Shown: positions 24,919-33,389 of the stretch, in pieces
Numbering within the stretch: position 1 is the stretch's first letter
Layout: every line of letters begins with the position of its first letter
Source: DATLWN01 sp964422615
GTDB lineage: Bacteria; Pseudomonadota; Zetaproteobacteria; Mariprofundales; Mariprofundaceae
Assembly (NCBI GenBank): GCA_964422615.1
Contig: CAYRBJ010000020.1
Coordinates: forward strand, 1-34,258
Length of the DNA: 34,258 nt
Direction of reading: 5' to 3'
Position numbers and translations under genes: made by a program
Notes under the pieces: model-generated
Told to the model about the DNA's origin: nothing
The model's database searches: none
The model's input: only the letters and a program-made list of their open reading frames with translations

Positions 24919-26187
24919 ATGGCTTCGGATATCGCCGTGCAACGTCACATCAGCCGCCTGACCGCCCAGACGGTCGCTCTAATCCTCGCTGGCGGCAGGG
25001 GATCCCGGCTGAAGGCATTAACCGAGTGGCGCGCCAAGCCGGCGGTGCCCTTCGGCGGCAAGTTCCGCATCATCGATTTCCCCCTGTCAAACTGCATCAA
25101 CTCGGGCATCCGCCGCATCGCCGTGGTTACACAGTACAAGTCCCATTCCCTGCAGCGCCACCTGCAACGAGGCTGGAGCTTTATGTCTGGCCAGTTCGGC
25201 GAATTCCTTGAGGTGCTGTCGGCGCAGCAGCGCATCCGCGAGGTCTGGTACGAGGGCACGGCAGATGCTATCTACCAGAACCTCGACATCATCCGTGAAT
25301 ACAACTCGGAATATGTGCTGATCCTGGCCGGTGACCATGTCTACAAGATGGACTACGGCAAGATGATTGCCGCCCATGTGGCCAAGGGCGCCGACATCAC
25401 CGTCGGATGCATCCCGGTAACACTCAAGGAGGCCTCGGCGTTCGGCGTGATGGCGGTCGATGGTAATGATCGCGTCGTCGAGTTCTCCGAAAAGCCGAAA
25501 CATCCGAAACCAATGCCCGGTGACCCTTCGCGCGCGCTGGCCTCGATGGGCATCTATGTGTTCTCGACCCGTTACCTGCGCGACCGCCTGAAAAGCGATG
25601 CCGTGGAAGCCATGTCCACGCACGATTTTGGCCAGAGCATCCTGCCTTCCGCCATCCGTACCGACGAAGTGTTCGCCTTCCCGTTCGTCAGCGGCAATAC
25701 CGGTGCCCCGGGCTATTGGCGCGATGTCGGCACCGTGGATGCCTATTGGGCAGCCAACATCGACCTGGCGAATCTGGAGCCGCAACTGAACATGTACGAC
25801 GAGGACTGGCCCATCTGGACCTACCAGGAACAGCTACCTCCGGCCAAATTCGCCTTCGACGACGATGATCGCCGTGGCATGGCGGTGGATGCGCTGGTCT
25901 CGGGAGGGTGCCTGATCACCGGCGCCGTGGTCCGCCACTCGATCCTGTTCTCCAACGTGCGCGTCCACTCCTACTCCACGGTCGAGGACAGCGTCATCCT
26001 GCCGGACGTGGAAATCCACAGAAACTGCCGTGTGTCGCGCTGCGTCATCGACAAGGGAACCGTGATCCCGCCCGATACGGTGATCGGCGAGGACAGGGCC
26101 GAGGATGAGAAGCGTTTTTACGTCAGCGAGGGCGGTATCGTGCTGGTCACCCCGGATATGTTGGGGCAGGATAAGCACGTGATTTAA
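24919..26187 (+). CDS. glgC: Glucose-1-phosphate adenylyltransferase (ADP-glucose pyrophosphorylase), 422 aa
   Basis: It makes ADP-glucose from glucose-1-phosphate and ATP, the rate-limiting step of bacterial glycogen synthesis. The N-terminal nucleotidyltransferase domain has LILAGGRGSRL (21-31) and AKPAVPFGGKFRIIDF, then GTADAIYQN, the GDHVYKMDY metal site, and VEFSEKP with the sugar-phosphate Lys. PGYWRDVGT follows. The C-terminal left-handed beta-helix (about 300-422) carries the VEDSVILPDVEI type hexapeptides. The N-terminal Arg/Lys cluster is the usual allosteric site. Start ATG has GGGGA upstream. GH57 and malQ follow in the same direction. No glgA is adjacent. Confidence 0.97.
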   Translation: MASDIAVQRHISRLTAQTVALILAGGRGSRLKALTEWRAKPAVPFGGKFRIIDFPLSNCINSGIRRIAVVTQYKSHSLQRHLQRGWSFMSGQFGEFLEVLSAQQRIREVWYEGTADAIYQNLDIIREYNSEYVLILAGDHVYKMDYGKMIAAHVAKGADITVGCIPVTLKEASAFGVMAVDGNDRVVEFSEKPKHPKPMPGDPSRALASMGIYVFSTRYLRDRLKSDAVEAMSTHDFGQSILPSAIRTDEVFAFPFVSGNTGAPGYWRDVGTVDAYWAANIDLANLEPQLNMYDEDWPIWTYQEQLPPAKFAFDDDDRRGMAVDALVSGGCLITGAVVRHSILFSNVRVHSYSTVEDSVILPDVEIHRNCRVSRCVIDKGTVIPPDTVIGEDRAEDEKRFYVSEGGIVLVTPDMLGQDKHVI

Positions 26188-26266
26188 CCTCCGGCCGGTG
26201 CCTCTTGCCGAAAACCGGAATACAGTCGAAAGCGATCGGGCCCCGGGCCCCGATGAAAGGACGTCC

Positions 26267-27961
26267 ATGACGCAACCACTTTCCGTCATTTTCTGCTGGC
26301 ATATGCACCAGCCTTTCTACCGGGAAGCGGACAGTGGGAATTACCATCTGCCGTGGGTATACCTGCATGCCACCAAGGACTACACCGACATGGCTGCCAT
26401 CCTGCGCCAAGTGCCCGAAGCCAGAGCGGTCGTCAATTTCGTGCCCTCCCTGACCATTCAGATCGAGGATTATGCGACCCGCATCCGCGGCTGGCTGGAC
26501 GGCACGGAGAAACACCTTCCGGATCCCCTGCTGACAGCACTGGTCAGCGACGGTAACGATTACGATGCCAACAAGCGGAAATGGTTGCTCGACGTCTGTT
26601 TCCGCCTGAACCATCAACGCAATCTGTACCGCTACCCGGCCTACAGCCGGCTATGGAACCTGGCCGAACAGACCCGGCACCAACGGAGCATCCAATACCT
26701 CGGTCCCAACTACTTCTCGGACCTGGTGACCTGGTACCATCTCGGCTGGCTTGCCGAAACCGTGCGTCTCGATCACTTCGTGGCCCGCCGCCTGATCGAG
26801 AAGGGATCGGGGTTCAATGTGCAGGACAGACGTGATCTGCTTACGCTGATTGCCAGCCTGATGCACGACGTCAGCAGCAGCTACCGCCATCTCGCCGAAT
26901 CCGGCCAGATCGAGCTTTCCACCACGCCATATGCGCATCCGATCATACCCCTGATGATCGATTTCGACACGGCGCGTGAGACCATGCCGGAGGCACTGAT
27001 CCCGGATACGAACTATCCCGGCGGCAAGAGCCGCGCCGAGGATCACATCAAGCTGGGACGCGAATTTCACGCCCGGGTATTCGGGCAGCAGCCGAGCGGT
27101 TGCTGGCCGGCGGAGGGCAGCGTTTCGGATGCCGCGGTGTCGCTGCTGGCCAGGCATGGCTTCTCCTGGTGCGCCACCGGTGAGGGCGTTCTGCAGCATT
27201 CCTTGAAAAAGGACATCCGCCACGATGGACTGGAGCAGCTGTATCAGCCATGGCTGACCGGTGAGCACGAGCATCCGATCTCCTGCTTCTTCCGTGACGA
27301 TCGCCTGTCAGACCTGATCGGATTCGAGTATTCACGCTGGGACACCCACGATGCGGTGGCCAACTTCATGCATGAATTATCCCTGGTTCGCGAGCACACG
27401 CACGGCATGAAGGCACCGGTGGTCTCCATCATCATGGATGGTGAAAATGCATGGGAACACTACCACGAAAACGGCGTACCCTTCCTGAAGCTGCTCTATC
27501 AGACGATCGCCGATCATCCCGATTATCAGCTGACGACATTCAGTGACTATCTGAAACAGCATTCGTCCGAGAAGCGCCTGGACCATCTGGTGCCAGGCTC
27601 GTGGGTCTATGGCAATTTTTCCACCTGGATCGGGGATGCCGCCAAAACCCGGGGCTGGGAATTGCTGATCGAGGCCAAGCAGGCGTTCGATGCGCACTAC
27701 CCGACCCTGACACCGGAACGCCAGGAAGCGGCCGTGGAACAACTCAGAATCTGCGAGGGTTCCGATTGGTGCTGGTGGTTCGGCGACTATAACCCGGGGC
27801 CGGCAGTACGTGATTTCGACCAACTCTACCGCCAGCATCTCAAGGTACTCTATACCCTGCTGGATGCACCTGTCCCGGCCTCGCTGGACACCCCGATCTC
27901 GATCGGAGGCGGCGCGGCCGAGGGCGGCGGAACCATGCGGCGGGGTGGGACCGACTCGTGA
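26267..27961 (+). CDS. Glycoside hydrolase family 57 alpha-amylase/glucanotransferase, 564 aa
   Basis: A retaining alpha-glucan-active enzyme of the (beta/alpha)7 GH57 family. The first conserved region is FCWHMHQPFY (about 9-18), the nucleophile is E283 in GCWPAEGSVSD, and the acid/base is D391 in IIMDGENAWEHY. These fit the GH57 regions 1, 3 and 4. The gene overlaps malQ at GTGA, so it likely works with it in glycogen or maltodextrin turnover. Whether it is an amylase, amylopullulanase or glucanotransferase cannot be told. ATG 26267 has AAAGGA in front; an upstream in-frame start at 26198 lacks one. No signal peptide, so it is cytoplasmic. Confidence 0.92.
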   Translation: MTQPLSVIFCWHMHQPFYREADSGNYHLPWVYLHATKDYTDMAAILRQVPEARAVVNFVPSLTIQIEDYATRIRGWLDGTEKHLPDPLLTALVSDGNDYDANKRKWLLDVCFRLNHQRNLYRYPAYSRLWNLAEQTRHQRSIQYLGPNYFSDLVTWYHLGWLAETVRLDHFVARRLIEKGSGFNVQDRRDLLTLIASLMHDVSSSYRHLAESGQIELSTTPYAHPIIPLMIDFDTARETMPEALIPDTNYPGGKSRAEDHIKLGREFHARVFGQQPSGCWPAEGSVSDAAVSLLARHGFSWCATGEGVLQHSLKKDIRHDGLEQLYQPWLTGEHEHPISCFFRDDRLSDLIGFEYSRWDTHDAVANFMHELSLVREHTHGMKAPVVSIIMDGENAWEHYHENGVPFLKLLYQTIADHPDYQLTTFSDYLKQHSSEKRLDHLVPGSWVYGNFSTWIGDAAKTRGWELLIEAKQAFDAHYPTLTPERQEAAVEQLRICEGSDWCWWFGDYNPGPAVRDFDQLYRQHLKVLYTLLDAPVPASLDTPISIGGGAAEGGGTMRRGGTDS

Positions 27962-29436
27962 GCCCCTGGATCGACCGGCGACGGTCAGCTGTGTTGCTGC
28001 ACATCAGTTCGTTGCCCGGCCCCTTCCACTGCGGCGTGCTTGGTGACGAGGCTCTTTCCTTCATCGACCAGATCTCTGCTGCCGGGTTCAGCGTCTGGCA
28101 GTTTCTGCCGCTGGGGCCGACGCACGGCCACGGCTCACCATACGAAAGCCTGTCCGCGTTTGCCGGCAACCCGAACTTTCTCGACCTGCGCGAATGCGTG
28201 ACATGTGGCTGGTTGGACAAGAAAAGCCTGCAAGCAGCCGAAGGCGGACAAGCCGCCCATGTGGCCCTGCGCCAGCAAGCCGCCCACGGTTTCTGGCTGC
28301 AGGTGGAAAATGACCGAGAGCTCGCCGCAGCCGTCCGGGGCTTTCAACGAAACCATGCCAGGTGGTTCAATGACTTCGCCCTGTTTTCGACCTTGAAGAG
28401 CATCTTGCACGACCAGCCGTGGTGGAGCTGGCCCGAGCCCCTGCGAGACCGGCATCCGAAGGCATTGACCCAGATACGCAGGAAACATGCCCCTTTGATC
28501 CGGCAATGCATCTTCGAGCAGTTTCTGTTCGAACGCCAGTGGAAACGCCTGAAGGCCCATGCCGAAACCAGGGATGTACTGCTGTTCGGGGATCTGCCGA
28601 TCTATGTCGCCCATGATTCCGTCGATGTCTGGACCCAACGCGAATACTTCACGATCAACGAACAAGGGCTGTGCGACGAGGTAGCCGGCGTACCGCCCGA
28701 CTACTTCTCCGAAACCGGCCAGCGCTGGGGAAATCCCCTGTACCGCTGGGACATCATGGAAGCCGATGGTTTCGACTGGTGGGTGCGTCGCATCCAGACG
28801 CGACTGGAACGCATGCATCTGTTGCGCATCGATCATTTTCGCGGGCTGGAATCGTACTGGGCCATCCCCGGGGAAAGCCAGGACGGCATCGTTGGCGAAT
28901 GGCGTCTGGCCCCGGGAAACGCACTGTTGCAGACATTGCACGACAAGCTCGGCGGCCTGCCGCTGATTGCCGAGGATCTTGGCATCATCACCCCCGAGGT
29001 CAACGCACTGCGGGAGTGTTTCGGGCTGCCCGGCATGAAGATCCTGCAGTTCGCCTTCGACGGCAATCCAGACAACCCCTACCTGCCCGAGCACCATGTG
29101 CCCGACAGTGTCGTGTACACCGGCACACATGACAACGATACCACCCTGGGTTGGTTCACATCGGCCCCTCCCGAGGCGCAAGCACTTACCCTGCGCATCC
29201 TGTCGGCCACGGAAAAGGACATGCCATGGGCCATGACCGAGGCAGCACTCGCCTCACCGGCCAAGCTGGCGGTCATTCCGATGCAGGATCTTCTGGCCCT
29301 GGGTTCGGAGGCTAGGATGAACATGCCGGGTTCGCTGGATGGAAACTGGACATGGCGCATGCAGGCCACGCCTGCCCAACTGGAGCGTGCATGGCGAAAG
29401 GCCAATAGGCTGAACCGGCGGCATCAGCGCTGCTGA
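27958..29436 (+). CDS. malQ: 4-alpha-glucanotransferase (amylomaltase, GH77), 492 aa
   Basis: It transfers alpha-1,4-glucan chains between acceptors, recycling maltodextrins. The GH77 pattern is clear: RSAVLLHISSLPGP at the N-terminus, WQFLPLGPTHGHGSPYESLSAFAGNP, GDLPIYVAHDSVDVW, GVPPDYFSETGQRWGNPLY, nucleophile D292 in RIDHFRG, acid/base E339 in IAEDLG and D392 in GTHDNDTTLGW. It is the shorter plant/Thermus-like type (about 500 aa), not the long E. coli MalQ. GTG start overlaps the GH57 stop by four bases, so translation is coupled. The gene is convergent with sixA (12-base gap). Confidence 0.97.
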   Translation: MSPWIDRRRSAVLLHISSLPGPFHCGVLGDEALSFIDQISAAGFSVWQFLPLGPTHGHGSPYESLSAFAGNPNFLDLRECVTCGWLDKKSLQAAEGGQAAHVALRQQAAHGFWLQVENDRELAAAVRGFQRNHARWFNDFALFSTLKSILHDQPWWSWPEPLRDRHPKALTQIRRKHAPLIRQCIFEQFLFERQWKRLKAHAETRDVLLFGDLPIYVAHDSVDVWTQREYFTINEQGLCDEVAGVPPDYFSETGQRWGNPLYRWDIMEADGFDWWVRRIQTRLERMHLLRIDHFRGLESYWAIPGESQDGIVGEWRLAPGNALLQTLHDKLGGLPLIAEDLGIITPEVNALRECFGLPGMKILQFAFDGNPDNPYLPEHHVPDSVVYTGTHDNDTTLGWFTSAPPEAQALTLRILSATEKDMPWAMTEAALASPAKLAVIPMQDLLALGSEARMNMPGSLDGNWTWRMQATPAQLERAWRKANRLNRRHQRC

Positions 29437-29448
29437 TCCCCGTCGAGA

Positions 29449-29919
29449 TCAGTCCATGCGGTAAAACAGGCGTGGATGCAAATGCCAGAGTACCGTCCAA
29501 CCGGATTCGCCCCGCTCGAGGCACGCCACGGATGCCGCCTGCAGTTGCACGACCCCGCGCCCGGCATCGCCACAGAGCAGCAGGCCGGCCAGCCGTCCCA
29601 GATGCGGCAGATGCCCGACCAGTGCCATATCCGCATCCAGAGTTGCGAGTTGCCGTGCCCAAGCGGCGGGATCAGCATCCGGCAACAGATCGGGCATTTC
29701 ATGGACATCTTCGACATGCCAGGCCTCGGCCACCATCTCTGCGGTCTGCACTGCCCTCGTTTTGCCGCTGTGGGCAATGCTCTGCGGCCTGGGACGTTCG
29801 AACAGGCTCAGAAAACCGGCCACGCGGACCACATCCTCCCTGCCCTGGCGGGTCAGTGGCCGCGCCGCATCGACGGCCGCATCCTCGGCCTGGCCATGAC
29901 GGATCAGATATACACGCAT
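29449..29919 (-). CDS. sixA: Phosphohistidine phosphatase SixA, 156 aa
   Basis: A small histidine phosphatase that removes phosphate from phosphohistidine, for example on HPt domains or the nitrogen PTS. The RHG catalytic motif is at the N-terminus (MRVYLIRHGQAE), followed by RPLTRQGR, the second conserved region HSGKTRAVQTAEMVAE, and the VGHLPHLGRL motif with the second catalytic His. Length is normal. ATG 29919 is preceded by GGAGG at a workable spacing (the adjacent ATG at 29922 is too close). It is divergent from map over 80 bases. Substrate here is not known. Confidence 0.9.
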   Translation of the reverse strand: MRVYLIRHGQAEDAAVDAARPLTRQGREDVVRVAGFLSLFERPRPQSIAHSGKTRAVQTAEMVAEAWHVEDVHEMPDLLPDADPAAWARQLATLDADMALVGHLPHLGRLAGLLLCGDAGRGVVQLQAASVACLERGESGWTVLWHLHPRLFYRMD

Positions 29920-29999
29920 CATCCCTCCATCATCAATGGATGACCTGATGTTCAAGCTAGGCCAGAATAGCAGTTGCGCAAGCAAGGAGAAGCGAAGGC

Positions 30000-30761
30000 A
30001 TGGTCTACATCAAGACACCTGAGGAGATCGACCAGATGCGGCCCAGCTGCCACCTGGCGGCCGACGTGCTGGTGATGATCGAGCCCTATGTGAAACCAGG
30101 CATCACCACCATGGAACTCAACGATATCTGCCATGAATTTATCGTTGGCCATGATGCCTACCCATCCCCGCTCAACTACCACGGCTTCCCCAAATCCATC
30201 TGCACCTCGGTCAACCATGTTGTCTGCCACGGCATCCCGGCCGACAAACGCCTGCAGGATGGCGATATCATCAATCTCGACATCACCACCTACCTGAACG
30301 GCTTCCACGGGGATACCAGCAAGACCTTCTACGTCGGCGAGCCCCGGGTGAAGGCCCGCAAGGTCACGGAGGTTGCCCGCCGGGCACTGGATATCGGCAT
30401 TGCTGCCGTGCACCCGGAAGCCACGCTCGGAGATATCGGCCATGCCATCCAGGCTTACGTGGAGGGAGAAAAGTGCTCGGTGGTGCGCGAATTCTGCGGA
30501 CACGGCATCGGGCGCGAATTCCACGAGGATCCGCAGGTGCTTCATTACGGCCGGCCGGGCGAAGGCCTGAAGCTGCAGCAGGGCATGGTGTTCACGATCG
30601 AGCCGATGGTGAACATTGGCAAGGCACCGGTGAAGGTGCTGGCCGACGGCTGGACCGTGGTCACCCGCGACAAATCGCTGTCGGCACAATTCGAGCACAC
30701 CCTGGCCATGACCGAGACCGGCTGCGAGGTCCTGACCCTACCTTCGTCCCCGGCCGACTAG
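30000..30761 (+). CDS. map: Methionine aminopeptidase type I, 253 aa
   Basis: It removes the initiator methionine from nascent proteins. The di-metal ligands are D94, D105, H168, E201 and E232, each three positions below the E. coli numbers, with the auxiliary H77 in CHGIP. The GHGIGREFHEDP loop and FTIEPM are intact. No Zn-finger extension, so it is a type Ia-like bacterial enzyme. AAGGAG at 29984-29989 lies ten bases before the ATG. The convergent neighbour ends 15 bases away. Map is normally essential, though many bacteria have more than one copy; it is not known here. Confidence 0.97.
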   Translation: MVYIKTPEEIDQMRPSCHLAADVLVMIEPYVKPGITTMELNDICHEFIVGHDAYPSPLNYHGFPKSICTSVNHVVCHGIPADKRLQDGDIINLDITTYLNGFHGDTSKTFYVGEPRVKARKVTEVARRALDIGIAAVHPEATLGDIGHAIQAYVEGEKCSVVREFCGHGIGREFHEDPQVLHYGRPGEGLKLQQGMVFTIEPMVNIGKAPVKVLADGWTVVTRDKSLSAQFEHTLAMTETGCEVLTLPSSPAD

Positions 30762-30776
30762 GCGGTCGCCCCACCG

Positions 30777-31490
30777 TTATTTGCCGGCGCTCCCAGCCAG
30801 TGGGTCCGGTAGTTGGTCCACCTGCTCGATCAGCGCTTGCAGCTTGTGGCCATCCTCGATCTGGTCGGTCTGGTCCAGATGCGTGGTCAGATGATCGACA
30901 ACATCGTCCACACGCAACGTCACCGCCTTGTTGCGCATGTCCTTGAGCAGCAACCGGCGCAGCGTATGCCAGGTAACCAGAATATCGTTGCGTCGGAATT
31001 CCAACAGGCTGGCGTTTCTCTTGGGGTCCTCCATGTTCAGCAACACGATGTCCCTGCCCAGAAAATCCAGCCAGGCGGTGGAGCTTTTCACCAAGTCGGG
31101 AAAATCCTGGTAACGGATTAACGAGGCGGTCAGCTGGTTGGCAGCGATGGCGCCGCCGATGCCGGAATGGTTGTCCAGGGCGATGGCCATCTCGCGCATC
31201 CACATGTGCATCGTCGCCAGTTCACGCTCCTTGCGTTCATTGTACGGCTTACGCGCATCCTTCCGATGCAGCACGTCGAAAGCATGGCGCATCTTGCTCA
31301 ACTGATGACGAACATCCTTGAAGTCCTTCTTGAGAAACTGATTGATCACCCCCTCCGCCAGGCCCTCGATATGGGTCAGCTCCGGGGTTTGCATGGACAC
31401 CCTGGCCCCAGCAACAGTGGGTGGTAGCGACACCCAGGCGGATACGGTGCCGAACACAAGCAGGGATGCGAAGGAAAGGATGCGGGTCAT
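30777..31490 (-). CDS. Exported helical protein of unknown family, 237 aa
   Basis: An N-terminal signal peptide (basic MTR, hydrophobic stretch to about residue 27, with A-G-A as a plausible cleavage site) points to the periplasm. The mature part is almost entirely helical and rich in Lys, Arg, Asp and Leu, with repeated pairs of hydrophobic residues and no Cys. I see no c-type heme motif or known enzyme signature. It lies between convergent map and leftward aat; a 138-base gap from aat suggests an independent promoter. Function unknown. Confidence 0.7.
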   Translation of the reverse strand: MTRILSFASLLVFGTVSAWVSLPPTVAGARVSMQTPELTHIEGLAEGVINQFLKKDFKDVRHQLSKMRHAFDVLHRKDARKPYNERKERELATMHMWMREMAIALDNHSGIGGAIAANQLTASLIRYQDFPDLVKSSTAWLDFLGRDIVLLNMEDPKRNASLLEFRRNDILVTWHTLRRLLLKDMRNKAVTLRVDDVVDHLTTHLDQTDQIEDGHKLQALIEQVDQLPDPLAGSAGK

Positions 31491-31628
31491 GGGGATGCGA
31501 GGCCTCCAGGGATCAGGAATTGCAGTTGTCGATCACCTCTTCCCCTCCAACAAGGCCCGACCAACATACGTATTTTCGGACCGGCGTAAAGCTCGATTAT
31601 TACACCCTTGCCACGCGCATCGGACTGC

Positions 31629-32261
31629 TCACCGAGCGCCGGCATTGCCGGGTCTTAGCAGTTCCAGAAAGGCACGCCGCGAAATCGTTCTGGCACCGAG
31701 ACGCTGCAGATGACCCGTATGAAACTGGCAGTCTATGACCTTCCATGACATGGCCATGGCCTGATGTACCAGATGGGCCAGGGCCATCTTCGAGGCATCG
31801 GTACGCCGGTGGAACATGGATTCGGCAAAAAACACGCCGCCGTGGAGCACCCCGTACAATCCTCCCGCCAGTTCCTGGCCGAACCATACCTCCACCGAGT
31901 GCGCGAAACCCAAGGCGTGCAGGCGGCGGTAAGCCGCGATCATCTCCGGCAGCAACCAGGTACCGTTGCCATCCCCACGGGGCTCGGCGCAGGCATGGAT
32001 CACGGCTTCGAAGTCCTCATCCCAGGAAAAACGCCACCCCGGCTGGCGCATGCGCCGGGCCAGCCGGCGGGAGCAGTGGAACTCGCCCGGGAACAGCACC
32101 ATGCGCGGATCGGGCGCCCACCACAGGATCGGCGTCGTTTTGTCGAACCATGGGAAGATGCCCCGGCGATAGGCGTTCATCAGTGTTTCCGGCTCGAGGT
32201 TGCCACCGATGGCCAGCAGGCCGTCCTCGTTCGCCGTTTCCGGATCTGGGAATTGGATCAT
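31629..32261 (-). CDS. aat: Leucyl/phenylalanyl-tRNA--protein transferase, 210 aa
   Basis: It adds Leu or Phe to the N-terminal Arg/Lys of proteins, marking them for ClpS/ClpAP (N-end rule). Sequence hallmarks are FPDPETANEDGLLAIGGNLEPETLMNAYRRGIFPWF at the N-terminus (shortened here by text: residues 4-39), PILWWAPDPRMVLFP, the GTWLLPEMIAAYRRLHALGFAHSVEVW block, and the SKMALAHLV segment, giving the GNAT-like fold. Length is typical. Its ATG lies only 6 bases after the stop of the integron integrase gene in the same direction, and no Shine-Dalgarno is obvious, so it may depend on transcription through intI. clpS and clpA are not in the window. Confidence 0.95.
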   Translation of the reverse strand: MIQFPDPETANEDGLLAIGGNLEPETLMNAYRRGIFPWFDKTTPILWWAPDPRMVLFPGEFHCSRRLARRMRQPGWRFSWDEDFEAVIHACAEPRGDGNGTWLLPEMIAAYRRLHALGFAHSVEVWFGQELAGGLYGVLHGGVFFAESMFHRRTDASKMALAHLVHQAMAMSWKVIDCQFHTGHLQRLGARTISRRAFLELLRPGNAGAR

Positions 32262-32267
32262 GCCATA

Positions 32268-33275
32268 TCAGAGCACGTCCAGCGGACTGATGACCGCCCC
32301 CAGGTTCTGCTGAAGCACGTGCGTATAGATTTCCGTCGTTTTCACATCGGCATGTCCGAGAAGCTTCTGCACCACCCGGATATTGGTTCCGGACTCAAGC
32401 AGGTGTGTGGCAAATGAGTGCCGCAAGGTATGGCTTGTCACCCGCTTGTTGATGCCCGCTCGCTTTGCTGCGGAGCGAATGGCTTTCTGCAAGCCGGATT
32501 CATTGACATGGTGGCGGCGGATTTCACCTGATTCCGGGTCTTTCGATAAGGATTTGGACGGGAAAACATATTGCCATTCCCAGGATTTCGGGGCGTTCGG
32601 ATACTTCTTCGCCAGGCTCCCCGGCAACCAGACATTGGCCGCGCCCTCGGATACATCCCGATCGAACAGATGCTTCACGCGCTCCAGATGCCTTGCCAGT
32701 TCATCCCGAACCGATTGCGGCAATAAGGTGGTGCGATCCTTGTCCCCCTTGCCCGCACGAACCGTGATATAGCCATTGCCAAAATCGATGTCCTGCACAC
32801 GCAAGCGAAGCAACTCCATCAAACGCAAACCACCTCCATACATGATGCGAGCCATCAGATGATAAATCCCATCCATTTCCGCCAACAGCAATTGAACCTC
32901 ATCCCTGCTCAGCACCACCGGCAGGCGTGGCTGCCTTCGCGCGCGCGCCGGAGCCAAATCATCAGCCAGCGGCAAATCCAGCACCTCCCGATAGAGGAAC
33001 ACGATGCCATTGAGCGCCTGATTTTGCGTCGATATGGATACATTTCTATCCACTGCTAGATGGGTGAGAAATGCCTCGACCTCAGCCTTGCCCATATCCT
33101 TGGGATGCCGGGTGCCGTTGTATTTGATGAACCAGCGAATCCAGCGGCTGTATGCCTCTTCCGTTCGCTTGCCGTAATGGTGGTAGCGCAACACTTCGTG
33201 AACCTGATCCATCAACTTCGCAGCCTTGGGACGATACTTCGATTTGTTATTGACCGGTGGCTCAAATCGGGACAT
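32268..33275 (-). CDS. intI: Integron integrase IntI, 335 aa
   Basis: A tyrosine recombinase that inserts and excises gene cassettes at attI/attC. The N-terminal SAM-like domain (about 18-105) precedes a catalytic domain with R151 (GGGLRLMELLRLR), H282, R285 (SHTLRHSFATHL), H308 (LLGHADVKTTE) and Y317 (IYTHV), so all active-site residues are kept. The insert WEWQYVFPSKSLSKDPESGE with RRHHV (about 232-256) is the integron-specific helix that separates IntI from XerC/D. GGAGAA lies before ATG 33275. Full length and without stops, so it should be active. It reads away from the cassettes, as in all typical integrons. aat follows after 6 bases. Confidence 0.95.
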   Translation of the reverse strand: MSRFEPPVNNKSKYRPKAAKLMDQVHEVLRYHHYGKRTEEAYSRWIRWFIKYNGTRHPKDMGKAEVEAFLTHLAVDRNVSISTQNQALNGIVFLYREVLDLPLADDLAPARARRQPRLPVVLSRDEVQLLLAEMDGIYHLMARIMYGGGLRLMELLRLRVQDIDFGNGYITVRAGKGDKDRTTLLPQSVRDELARHLERVKHLFDRDVSEGAANVWLPGSLAKKYPNAPKSWEWQYVFPSKSLSKDPESGEIRRHHVNESGLQKAIRSAAKRAGINKRVTSHTLRHSFATHLLESGTNIRVVQKLLGHADVKTTEIYTHVLQQNLGAVISPLDVL

Positions 33276-33382
33276 CGTTTCTCCATTCCGCGTTTACAAC
33301 CCAATACGGGATATTGAGGAATTATGGCCGTATATATAGAAAAAATACATGGAATTTTTTCCTTGTATCAACACTGTTAGGC
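33276..33382 (+). other. Candidate attI site and intI/cassette promoter region
   Basis: The 107 bases between intI and the first cassette gene. The core GTTAGGC (33376-33382) fits GTTRRRY; strand exchange would fall between 33376 and 33377. The region is AT-rich. For cassette expression (Pc, plus strand) TTGAGG (33314-33319) with TATAGA or TAGAAA at 15-17 bases is possible. For intI (minus strand) TTGATA (33371-33366) with TATTTT (33347-33342) at 18 bases fits. No LexA-like CTGT-N8-ACAG site is seen. Accessory IntI-binding repeats are not obvious by eye. Confidence 0.7.
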
Positions 33383-33389
33383 ATCAGTC

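Noticed and set aside
33276..33389. LexA box controlling intI
   Set aside because: Some integron integrases are SOS-regulated, but no CTGT-N8-ACAG match was found; CTGTTAGGCATCAG in the attI core only superficially resembles it.
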